Source of the DNA: Saksenaea vasiformis B4078
Taxonomy: Eukaryota; Mucoromycota; Mucoromycetes; Mucorales; Saksenaeaceae
Reading direction: 5' to 3'
DNA: 64,000 nucleotides
NCBI GenBank assembly: GCA_000697055.1
Contig: JNDT01000526.1
Coordinates: 1-64,000, forward strand
Under the pieces are notes generated by a model. It worked only from the letters and a program-made list of their open reading frames with translations. It made no database searches and was not told the DNA's origin. Of the stretch, positions 23,011 to 34,328 are shown in pieces. How positions within the stretch are numbered: the first letter of the stretch is position 1; every line of letters begins with the position of its first letter. A program made the translations under genes and the position numbers.

Positions 23011-25349
23011 TCTCTGCTTTAGACAATGGGAAGCCATCAATGACTCAAACGTAACACGGAAGAGTATGACACGCAAATCATAGCATTGGATAAACATAAA
23101 AAAAGTACTTCAAAACGCAGCGTTTATCTGGAAGCAACGCTGAATGATTTCAAATAGACGCAAAGTTGTGGGAAGAATCCTGTAGTTACAAAAATATGAA
23201 CAATTCTTGTTTTCGTTTCCACTGCGATAAAGATTGCTCGACGATTTACTAGATTTATGCTACAATTTTAAATTGCTGGTCGTTAGCCCCAGATAAACTT
23301 TACGTCGGAGGATAGTCCTTTTTGCACGCTGTGCCCTTGAATCTTGCTTGGGAAGCAGATCTCCATGTGTCAACTCAAACTGCATCATACTGGTGTATCG
23401 TTGGTTCACCGTTCCCGCTCACTGTTCCACTGTCCAATTGCGACATATGCTTGGTATTTACCTTTATGGAATACACATCCAGGATCACTCATGTTTATTT
23501 TGACCTCTGTCCCGAATTTTCTCAACTGTGATGGCGCTTTACGCCGATCATTTCAGCAAGTAGATCTGTTTCCATGGACAGCTTTACTCGCTTTCCCAAT
23601 ATAAGCTAGACACGCATCGCTACAAGTCTCCTCTATGCGTATCACTTACCGCTGGCCTGCCCCACCAGGACTACTTCCATGTTACTCTCACCGATCAGAG
23701 TGCTGGTAGAATTCTGCAGTCGGCGGAATTACCGCCCGGTTAAGCGGAATGATATTGATTCACTTACTACCCATGAGTGTATCTTTAAGCTACACTATAT
23801 GACTTCTATGTCCATCGCGAGAATCAAGTTGGTGCAAGTAGAATAATGTCCTGTCGACGGTTTATATGCTAATGACTGCGTATCCAATCTTTTCTCTGCG
23901 CGATTCTTGGCTCTCCATAGGCGCAAAATTTATATCGATCAGAATGTATTCGCATATTCACTCCATGCCTGCCACAGAGAGCATAAAATCTACTAGACGA
24001 AGGGGGAAACGAAAAAAGCGAAAGATACAAAAATCTAGTGCTCAATTAACAGTAAAGCCTTATGCGCGTCCGAGCCAGTGGCACTGTTATTACGCACAAT
24101 CCCAGGTATGTTTCAGTTGCATCCTTCCTCCGTGATTTGCACTGGTTTAAAACCTGCAAAGATTGCCTGTATGCATACATTGAATCGTGGTATTGCAGAA
24201 TACATACTGATTTTGTTTTCTTGCCTCTGCAGTTTGAACGGGAAGCTTCTTCGGTATTTTGGATACTATTCATGGTTGATAGCTGATAAGTTTAGGTCGC
24301 AGAATGACAGCTTTGTTCTAATTTATTTTTGGCATCACTAGGAATGGTTTACATGGACAGCGACGGTATTGAGGGATTTGTCGTGTTTGTAAAAGATCTT
24401 TAAATAAACTAGAAGCGCTATAAATATCTCAACGAAAAAAATTTCATATCAAGAGCTTGCATCGAAAAAATGAAAAGGGGCCCAATGTGATTCGATTTCG
24501 GACAACATGTCTCAACCGAAGGAATACAACCGATATCTTCTTTAGAGGCAAGCATACATGCTCTTCTCGCCATCCCATGCGCATGGCTTCAACTTAGGAT
24601 TGGAGACGAAAGAATGCGCAGTGAAGGCTCTTCCTTGTCGTCTGTATCCAGTTTCTCTTAACAAATAAACTCTCTGTTTAACAGATATTAAAATTCCCGA
24701 AAAGAGTAATAATTCCGAGATAATTGAGCAAAACAGGTGGCTGATGTTTGATCGTGGGTCTTGTAACGAATGTGTCTATTTTTAATGAAGTGGGTCCATC
24801 TGCAGCGTATTTGGCGATGTGAAACAATACCTGTTGCCATGCGAAATGCACATAAGATATCTCCAATTTGGGATCAACGTTACTAAGGAGATGTACATAT
24901 GTAGTTTCTTGAGGAGAGAGGTGACAAGCACAAAGGATGGATAAAACCGCGAAATTGCAAATGACAAACGTTACCTTCTTTTATTCCTATCACTAAACAA
25001 AGTAGTGAAGATTTTATTCTTCGTTTAAGGTCCATGAAGCGAGAGAATCAAAACCACTGTAATTGCACAAAGCGCCATGTCATGGACATGGCTGTGCATG
25101 ATGATGCTCAGTCGCGATGGAAGTAAACTTAATAAAGACTGGCTATGCGAAAATCGGTACCACAAGGCGAGCTATTTCATGCCGCAAACTATCTTAAGTA
25201 GTTAGGATCTTGTGTTATTCAGGATTAAGTGCAAGGTTACCAGATTTAGGGCACCTGTGTGTTGATGACGACAGAAACTAAAAGGGAAGGGTTAAAGGGT
25301 TGGGACGCTGCTTCTCTCCCTCTCCTTTTTTTTTCCTCTTCTTCCCTTC
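23011..25349. other. Intergenic, no supported gene
   Basis: About 2.3 kb upstream of the PH-domain gene. Only short unrelated frames were seen, with a possible inverted scrap of the dispersed repeat near 23905-23950. The last 40 bases before the PH gene (25312-25343) are a C/T tract, a common promoter or 5' UTR feature in fungi. Confidence 0.45.
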
Positions 25350-27380
25350 ATGCTTCATCATCGTCAATCAAGTTCACCGATACCAACGGCATCTCGACAG
25401 GATCTGTCGTCGCTTGTGTCGAAGTATAACCAGGAAATTCCCGCAACCGCGCCAGTCTTTGAGGGGCACTTGTATTTGCGTACTGAAAAGAAACAGTGGC
25501 AGTGGCGTTTGTTCCGCTTCGATGGCTCGTCTTTTACCTGTTTGTCCCCACGAAAAGTTAAATTACCGCCAAATACGGCGGTAGATATCCAAGATGACTT
25601 GCAATTGAGTTTCATGCACGTTTCTCCATCTTACGCTTCACTCACATCCCCGCTGCTGGCAACACCGAAAGAGTCCCTGCTTCATCAAACGACACCGCCG
25701 CTAGCAAGCTATTATCAATTACCTACATTTACGGTTGATATTACCAATATATCCACCGTGTCTTTACTCAAACGTTCGAAACCACCAGGTGGGCTATTTT
25801 CCTCCTCTACTCGTCCCTCTCGCTGCTTCTGTATCCGAACCTTTGATGATCAGTGCTATGTGATGAAAGCTCAAAAACAAAAAGATTTGGAAAGGTGGTT
25901 ATTCGTCCTCACCAAAATGCTTCAGTATACCCAGGCTATTCGCCAACAGATGCTCCGATCACCTCAAAGGGCTCAACCGCCGCCACCGCCAGTGGATCAG
26001 CAAGATCAACAGGATCATATTCCTCTTCTACGCGTTGTTCCATCCCCCATACCTACTGCACCCGCATCACGGCCTCCTAAAGCCGACAACGACGCGCCTT
26101 ACGATAGAAACTATCAGCCTCCCATTTTGTCGAGCGAAAAAACGCAATGGATCGATGAATGGCGTAAGTCCTTAGCAGAATTGATCGCGTACGATCCCAA
26201 GATCAAGGTCAGCCCTCCGCCGATCGAACCCATCCCAGATGACGACAAAATGAGTATGGTTAGTGGACTGACGAGCGTCAGCAAACGTGAAAGACTTCGA
26301 CGGCGAAGCACAACAGGCTCTATCCGGTCATACCGATCCCTTTCAAGACGAAAGAGCGCTACTCCGTCGGAAGAAAAGTCTTTGGAAGCGGCACAGACGA
26401 ACACTTTGAAAAAGAAACGGTCAGATGATGTGAAAAACTGGATTGAACCCGCCCAGCGTCTACGCCGTAACAGTGAGAATAAACAACAGCCGGTACGTCT
26501 AGTACGTTCAGTGAATCGGAAACCAATGATCCAGCGTGTTACATCTACACGGGGCCCCTCATCATCTCCGGAAATATACCATATCGACTTTTTCCAGGAC
26601 GTTGCGACGACATGTACGGAAGAAACTGATCCAAAATTAACGTCGCAAAAAGTTCGTTACCATCCATCTATCCGTGGCAAGCAAGTTCAAGTGATCAATA
26701 ACAACGGTAACCATGCATATCGTCCATCGAGTATCTCCAGGAGAGCTTCGATGCCGTTAGGAGGTTACCATCATTTCATGAATGAAGAAAATCCGCTTTA
26801 TTCACTGTCGCCATTACAGACATTAGCTAGGGCAGATAACGCATTTGCACTCATGGCCGAAAAGCAAGAAGACGAGGAGATGAGTCTTGCCGACCTTCAA
26901 CGGAGCTTAAAGCGTGTACAGCGCAAGGATTCATGGGGCCACGCACGGTCACCATCTGCCTCTACAGTGTTGGATATCCATAAGCAACAGCAAAAGCAGC
27001 AGCAGCAGCACCAAGCACCATGGGTGCATATCCAACATCCTTTCACACGTAGCTCAACATTCGCAGCCCCTGCGGTACCTCCTGTGAATATCACAGGTGG
27101 TGAAACTTCTAGTTGGTATTCCTCCATGTTTGAGATGCTTGAGCGGGAGCAGCCTTCACTTCATCAACAGCGTAGTAGACAGAGAGAGTATGACGAAAGG
27201 AAGCATAAATCGTGGGTGCCAAGGACATGGGCATCGTCCGCCGTGGCACATCCTACAGCATCTTATCCAAACAAAGTAAGACCGCAATCCATGATAGCAC
27301 CAATGGCATCGTCACCAAAACAGCTGCAAAGTCGACGATCCATGGACCCCATTCACAACTACCATAAACCAACCTACTGA
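25350..27380 (+). CDS. PH-domain protein, single exon
   Basis: Intronless frame of 676 aa. An N-terminal pleckstrin-homology domain spans about aa 37-194: VFEGHLYLRTEKKQWQWRLF (first strands), FTCLSPRKVKLPP, then after a Pro/Ser/Leu loop insertion FCIRTFDDQCYVMKAQKQ, closing with the helix DLERWLFVLTKMLQY and its invariant Trp. The remainder is low-complexity, basic and Ser/Pro/Gln-rich, with QQQKQQQQH near aa 550 and no further domain. PH domains usually bind phosphoinositides or proteins at membranes; the partner here is unknown. The ATG follows a C/T-rich leader. The lack of introns is unusual in this intron-dense window. Confidence 0.85.
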   Translation: MLHHRQSSSPIPTASRQDLSSLVSKYNQEIPATAPVFEGHLYLRTEKKQWQWRLFRFDGSSFTCLSPRKVKLPPNTAVDIQDDLQLSFMHVSPSYASLTSPLLATPKESLLHQTTPPLASYYQLPTFTVDITNISTVSLLKRSKPPGGLFSSSTRPSRCFCIRTFDDQCYVMKAQKQKDLERWLFVLTKMLQYTQAIRQQMLRSPQRAQPPPPPVDQQDQQDHIPLLRVVPSPIPTAPASRPPKADNDAPYDRNYQPPILSSEKTQWIDEWRKSLAELIAYDPKIKVSPPPIEPIPDDDKMSMVSGLTSVSKRERLRRRSTTGSIRSYRSLSRRKSATPSEEKSLEAAQTNTLKKKRSDDVKNWIEPAQRLRRNSENKQQPVRLVRSVNRKPMIQRVTSTRGPSSSPEIYHIDFFQDVATTCTEETDPKLTSQKVRYHPSIRGKQVQVINNNGNHAYRPSSISRRASMPLGGYHHFMNEENPLYSLSPLQTLARADNAFALMAEKQEDEEMSLADLQRSLKRVQRKDSWGHARSPSASTVLDIHKQQQKQQQQHQAPWVHIQHPFTRSSTFAAPAVPPVNITGGETSSWYSSMFEMLEREQPSLHQQRSRQREYDERKHKSWVPRTWASSAVAHPTASYPNKVRPQSMIAPMASSPKQLQSRRSMDPIHNYHKPTY

Positions 27381-30300
27381 TGCAACTATTGCCCGATTTC
27401 ATTATTTATTAATTAATGTTATTCGTTTTTTCTCTTTCTATCTATTACAGCTTTAGTCTTGTACAGTTCCCTCCCTCTCTTTAATCTCGTTCCTTCTCTT
27501 TTCTTTTTCTTCTCTTCGGACCCCTTGGTCGTTCGCTAAAGAAAATGCCATTCTGATGTTCTTTTTAAAATAAATCAACGTGATGTGAATGCACACAGCA
27601 TCGATAGAATGGGCAAGTCCTAAAGTAAACGCTGCATAGCATTGGTTGTTTGTGTAACCGTAGCATAACAATGGCTTGCTATTAAGACAATGACAGCTGC
27701 TGTAAACATTACTGTCGCTAGCGCACATCTTTTTACCTTCATAATTTAACCGCCGTCTGCACGAAAAAGATCTATATCCTGTAGTGTCGCAGAGATGCTA
27801 CATAGAGCTTGGTAGGCGTGAATATATCTTGCGCTTTTACTGTTTCACTTTACTCCTTTTCCATCAGCTTGTAAAAAAGGAACACGCAAAGCTATATATT
27901 TAGTTATATCCAGCATAACCTCCAAATTTGATGTGAGATTTAAATAGTTTGCGTATTAGCAACCCCTGCTGGCATCGTCGATATCGGGGGAAGAAAAAAG
28001 AAAAGGAGATATTGCTCTGGTGTATGTGAAATCTACCATTGGATAAACTACTATTGTTCGTCATATAAATAGTAACGTTCTCATAAACATTCTTCCTCTC
28101 TCAGCTATTGTTCTTATTCAATCGTTTTCCTTTCAATATTTGTCAGGAAGTAATATTCTGCGTGCGTCACCATTTCTTGTTATATAGAAGCATGTAATGT
28201 TGGTGCGCATTCATGCGACCACATCCTACAAGGGTATTGTTTGCCACAGATGATGTGAGTTGCAAAGCATTTGAGAAAAAAAATGACTGCAGCCTGCGTA
28301 TCACATATTTCGGAATCACTCATGGAATGATACCAGTCATGTCTCCTACCGTCACAAGACGGATTTAGTCTATTTTAATACTTCTTTGACTGAGCTGTTG
28401 CTTTTTGCGTTGATTTGTGTATAAAGAAAAGCGCTCCATTGTTACTAATTTCATCCAAGGCGTTATTCGATGACCTCATTGATGTCAAATTTTGCCGTTG
28501 CAGAATATAGCCAAGAAGAAAACCTCATTAAAGCAACAGCCCCTTAAATGCGGTTTTTATTGGGCTAAATAGTCATGTCAAAGATAACGCGGTTGACTAT
28601 GACAAATAATTTAGAGACGTTTTCATGATATGATCTGCTGTGCGGCGATAAGCCATCACAGAGTCAAGCAGTTTTGTTTTACATTCATGTGATGGACCTG
28701 TAAACTCACTCGTGTTAACTAAGATGTACTGTCTCGGAAATGATATTTAGAAAAGCGAAAACCAAATAGGATTATATGTGAGGAAACGTTTCGCTTAGAC
28801 TCAAATAGATCACATGTGCTCCGGCTCTAGTAGTATTTGGAAGATTTTTCAATTAACAATGGCGTAACGAATAACACAATGAAAACTATGGTTAGAAGAG
28901 ATGTGTTTCTTTTCTAGATTTCTCAATCTCATCGCTCCCTGCGTGTGATAATATCCATGATTATGTACAACCATCTGTGGCGAGAAAGGATCGTGCGAAA
29001 GGGTTTCACTTCTTCATTGCATGTTGCTAGACGCCTAGTTCTAGTAGCTCCATTTTCAAGAAAAAATACTTTTGTTCGACCAATAGGGCAACTATCTGCG
29101 ATAATAAGTAGCTTTTAGTATGCATGACATAGAAAAGTTGGTATAGTCCCATCTAGCGTGAGTAATCCATCTATAGATGCTGCGTATTTCCTTGGTATAG
29201 TATTCCTGGTAACTTTATGACTTTCTTCTTTGAAAATAACTCCTTCCGACGATCACTGAGTCCGCTTACAGTATCCCATTGCTAGGATGGCATGTGATTG
29301 CTTTAACAACGGCTTCACTCGTGGTTTTACGAAATGATGGCGATTTCTCCTTCTGCCGATCGTGTTTCAGACTAACCTCACTTTAGATGGCTTTCTAACA
29401 CAAAAAAACTTTGTCAAATAAGTTGCTTTTGCGGTGTAACTTTGGTCGGTGAAGATTATGGTGGAGGAAGTAGGTATATTTGGCATATCTGCATGCTGCA
29501 TTATGATGTAGGTAAAGTAGTAAAGTCGTGGACCATTGACCACTTGTTTATTACGGAAGATTCGATCACCATACCATTGTTGATATTCTACGGGTTGCAT
29601 GGTTCATGCGTGTAGTCAACCATCAACAGTCAGGTTCTTCCCTACGTCCTCTGTCAAGATAGGTGTAAGCAAAAGGAAAATAGCTATCCGCTGATATTAT
29701 CTTTTCCATTCTTTCTATATCGAGTATAATAGGATATTGCGTCAATTGGGGTTGAAAAAGAACGGTATGTCTGCTATCTTGATTTTTACATAGAGCTGGT
29801 CAGCTGTTATTTGGTTGTTCCTGAATGTGGATTGCATATGACAATGATATGTCGAACGAATCAGTTGAAAATGAAAGCACCAAAATTTCGGATAGGTTAC
29901 AATAGGAAGAGAGAAGTACATGATTTCCGGATGTACAGTTATGAATTACCATGTTGATTTTACAGGGATTGTTATTTGTCGTTACAATAATAATATTCTG
30001 CAGGCATTCCCTTTCTACTCCAGTGAAAGAAGAAAAGAGTCAAGGAATTGTAAACGGAGCCGGATCGGTTCATCGGTTTAGCGTGTGGTTGAATGAAGGC
30101 CCTCCTCTTCCTCTTCCCCCCCGTCCTTTGCAGAATAACTTCACACCATCAACCAGGATTCACTTCTCCACTGTAGTAACCAAAACACATCTCTTTTGTG
30201 CGTCCCCCCTAAACTTATTTTCTTCTCTCCCGCCTCAAGTTTCCCCTGAATCTCCTACCCTTCTTTTCTCCAAAACCAGTTGATGATCTCATTCGGTCAG

Positions 30301-30415
30301 ATATAAAACCATTTCTGCGGACACCGTTCCTTTCTTTTTTGTTGGTTTCCTTGTTGGACAACAATAAGTTATTCTTCGACGCGTCTAGTCCAACCTTATC
30401 CCTTGTGCGATCGTC
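27381..30415. other. 3-kb intergenic region, no supported gene
   Basis: No domain-bearing frame was found on either strand. A minus-strand frame at 29600-29367 (77 codons) looks mildly coding but has no neighbours to join. A C/T-rich stretch at 30230-30290 precedes the ankyrin-DIL gene. Confidence 0.45.
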
Positions 30416-33400
30416 ATGACACTCCACTCCACTAGACCATTACGTCCCAAGTCTATTCGTACCAACCCTATAGAAGCCAGTTCAAGTGCTTGTCGTGAAG
30501 AAGAGACTGGAATGATAGAATCGTCTAACAAACACACCACCGACGACAATGCCACAGGTACGGATCAAAAGCATCGGAAGGCTTTTCGTCAGAATACCTT
30601 TTCGTGGTCGTCCACTTCATCGTCCTTCTCATTATCGTCCACCTCCACTCTGTCGTCTATTCCCACACCCATCACTACCATTACCACCACAGCTCTCACT
30701 GCTACTATGGAACAAGATCTTGGTCCATCCATGCTGTCAATCTTTGACAGCGATGCGGAGGAAGACGAGGAGGAGGAGGAAGAAGCAATGAATTTAGACA
30801 CCGCCACAAATGGCGGTGACACGGCGGAGGACGAGCATGAAATTCATGTGCAGCGACACCAACGTCGCTGGCAACGACGAGTAACCAAATCACTTGCTCG
30901 TGCAGCTTCCAGTGGGGATGCGTTTACTGTTCGAAATATCCTTTCGGACGAACGACTCCGTCCATTTTTGAATCTCGATGCATCGGATGACGAGCAAGAC
31001 GGCACAACCCCACTTATTTATGCAGCTTGCTTTGGCAAAGCGGATATCGTCCAGCTTTTACTAAGTGCCGGAGCAAAAGTTGATATACAAGACAGACGTA
31101 AGTAGAAATCAAGGAATAGACAAACTAGGATTGCAAAAAGTAGGGGTGACGGGTGTCAAAGGGGAGATGCTTCTACTGTGGGGGTCCGGGAGAGAAAAGA
31201 AAAAAAAAGATATGCGTGCGTGCGTGCGTCGGTCGCTATCTCTGTGTATGTGTGTGTACAAAAGAAGTATTTTTTAACATACAGAATCTCCTTGTTATCT
31301 GCCATGAGATGTCTCTGTTTTGTACACACACATAAATAGAAGTAACCAGAGTACCAAAGTTACTCCTAAAGACGTTTCTTTAATTTTGTAATGTTCATGT
31401 GAATGATTAGAATGTCTAACCAATCCCCCCTTTTTTCTTTACCTAATAGGTGGATGGACAGCATTGATGTGGGCAACCACAAATAACTATCATTCTGTCG
31501 TGAATATTCTATTAGAACATGGTGCGTCCTTTGCAACTCGGTCAGCGCGAGGAAGAACGGCGGTGGATTTTATCGATAGCGACAATCCCGAGATGATCAG
31601 TATTGTCCAACATCGAGACAGTATCTCCGGTGCTTCTTCTTCCGTCATTCAGCGACGCCTTTCAAGGGCTTGGTGTGCACCAAATACTTGTTTACCCCTC
31701 GATAACATTGACTTCTATTATCAATCCCCAAACGACAACCATTTGATGGCCGAAGAGTTGGAGCGACAGCGTCATCCATCAATAGAGGATGAAAGCATCA
31801 CGGACAAAACATTGGAGCAGTATGTACTGGATAAGGACGGCGATGCTGCAGTTTGTCCCACGGAAGAGGACGAGGAGATAGCAGTGTATGAGGCTCAGAT
31901 TCGGTCAACTCACAAATTCACGTGGGATCAGTGTTTGCCGCATCAGATGTTTGCGTTCACTGAAAATAATATTGGCCATATTCTCGATACAGCCATCAGT
32001 AATCTACAGCTTCCGATGAAATCGCGACAAGAGATCTGGGTGCCAGCCAATATTATTTTTTTAAGCGCACGATTTGCACATTATTATCTAACTCGAGACG
32101 TACTACATGATTTCCTAACGTTAGCCGTAGAGAAAATGGCTACAGTAGTCAAGGTAAAGCAATGAAGAAGAAGAGAAGAAAAAAAATGGCTCATCGGTGG
32201 TATCACTAGGCTAACCGACGGGATATTCATACGCTTGCTTTTTGGATGAGTAATTTATCACAACTGCTTTATTACCTTAAAAAAGATACCGGCCTTGTGG
32301 TTGCGACAGCCGAATATCAGCTAAAATTATCAGAACTGATATCCGAGACGTATACGTTCCTCATTATCGACAGTGAGAGGCGTATAGACAAAATCCTGGA
32401 ACCTGCTGTACTTGAACACGAACAAATCGCAGGACTGGAAGAAGTAGATTTTGCGGACGACTGGCATCGTTTCTTCCGACGCAAGAGTACACGAAAATCC
32501 ATCGTTGCTGGTCAACTTGAACAACCAAAAGATATCCACTCCCCGCGGACATTGACACCACAATCCATCACCTCCCTCTTGTCCTCCACTCTGTATGTTC
32601 TCCAGTCGTATGAAGTCCATTCCACCATCGCTTTCCAAGCTATTGCTCAATTTCTCCATTTTCTTTCCTGCGAAATTTTCAACCGTATCCTGACCAACAA
32701 AAAGTACATATGCCGCTCAAAAGCACTCCAGATTCGTATGAATCTCTCGGTGATAGAAGAATGGGTGCGCGAGAAACAATTGCCATCAAGTCTTGGCGAC
32801 TACCTCCATCCATTGATACAACTTTTGCAGCTATTGCAATGTGTTTCTCATCTCAACGATTTGGAACTGTTTATCAATACGACAAAGACATTTGATCTTC
32901 TCAACCCGCTGCAAATCAAGCGATGCATTTTAAATTACCGATACGAAGTGACCGAGCAGCGATTGCCTGAGGAAATCGAGAAATATTCTATGCAAATTGC
33001 TGAAGATACTGTCCGATCCTTACAACCCCGGATGCAACGACGATCCTGCGAGAGTTGCCAGAGCAAACCTCAATCACGACGAGAAAGCGTCGCTGTAAGA
33101 CGCCCAAGTGGTTCACGACCAACGAGTGTATCCAGTCTTGGCAGTCTGCTCCTGTCGAGCATCTCACCCAAAGAGAAGCGTTTGTCATTACGAAGTTCGG
33201 GTGATACATCCATTGGTTATGATGAGGGTATGACAGATATCTTGGAAGAAGAAAGGACAGAAGACAATGAGCGTGAATGGCTTATGGAAAAACGTGATTC
33301 CACGTACATGCTTCCATTTTCGTTACCAACAACAAACAATCTTGGCGGCTGGCATCAGCCGAAACCGCCTGCATCAGCCACATCAACAGATAATTATGAA

Positions 33401-33679
33401 AATATATCGGAAACCATGTATCAAGAAATCCGGCAAACCCTGGGCGCAGAAAGAGAAAGAAATGCAAGGGAGTCGGCCATTATGCCAACTATTCCCGAAG
33501 AATGGATAGATCGTCTGGACAAAAAAGATAGAGACGAACAACAACCAGAGGAAGATGAAATGGAGGAAGAAGAAGTATTATCATCACCACCCATATCACC
33601 GTTACAGCAACATCATCATCATCAACATCATCATCACCATCCACACGATATGATCCCAGAAACTACTGTTTATTCATAA
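30416..33679 (+). CDS. Ankyrin-repeat and dilute (DIL) domain protein
   Basis: Exons 30416-31097, 31450-32153, 32210-33679; 951 aa with all phases closing. After a Ser/Thr-rich and acidic N-terminus come ankyrin repeats (about aa 160-275: DGTTPLIYAACFGKADIVQLLLSAG in part, then GWTALMWATTNNYHSVVNILLEHG in part). The dilute region follows (about aa 380-740), with HTLAFWMSNLSQLLYYLKKD, the pattern found in the globular cargo-binding tail of class V myosins, and IFNRILTNKKYICRSKALQI. Fungi carry such ankyrin-DIL proteins without a motor domain; a role in membrane traffic or polarity is inferred from DIL. The tail is disordered, ending in a His-rich run. Intron 1 (352 nt) contains a GT/GC-repeat tract at about 31212-31258. 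Confidence 0.9.
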
Positions 33680-34328
33680 AATAAGGGAAGACTTGCTTTT
33701 AATAATATGATGGCGAATGGCAGGAGTCGCATTGCAACGCTAAACTAAAGCTTACTCCTGATTTGATGTATTGCAAAATTGATGACATGGATGTAGAGAG
33801 AAAGTATATGGAAAATCTGCACATGGCTGTATGAGGCATTATAATGGATGATCGTCCATACGGGAAATAATAGAATCACGCTGTATCAGATCTTGGAAAC
33901 AAGCCTTTCTGTATTCTTCCTAGTTCAACGAAATTTCGGAATTTCGTCCTAAGAACGAATCGTTTGCTGTGGCAACCTTTTCTTCTTGTGTGGAAAAAAA
34001 GAGAGAGAGGGACTGAGGCCAGCAAGAACCTTTTGTTCGCTGAGCTTCCCCGTCTTTTTGCCCACTCACGCACTCACACACACGTATACACACACACACA
34101 CACACACATGCTGTATGCGATCTACACCAACCCCTTAATTCTTTTAAGCGCCCCCCTTTAGAATGACCCTTTGAGATCAAAGCACAGATCCAGATACTAA
34201 GTGAATCTTTACGCTTTTTCTTTTATCCCTGCGAACGCTCATATTGATTTAACCTTTATTTGTTTTTTCTTTTCCCTTTTCCTTTTTCTCTCTCTTCTTT
34301 CTTATTCTTTACCCTCCAACGAAACGCC
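33680..34328. other. Intergenic region with CA microsatellite, upstream of GPCR
   Basis: Holds a (CA)n tract at about 34073-34108 and a long C/T tract at 34260-34315 directly before the GPCR start, probably its promoter or 5' UTR. Confidence 0.6.
34073..34108. repeat. (CA)n microsatellite
   Basis: Dinucleotide CA run interrupted once by GTAT, about 200 bases upstream of the GPCR start. Confidence 0.9.

Noticed and set aside
34260..34328. Hydrophobic in-frame stretch just before the GPCR ATG as a signal peptide
   Set aside because: No ATG opens it in this window and the DNA is a plain C/T tract typical of fungal leaders; kept only as a question in the findings.
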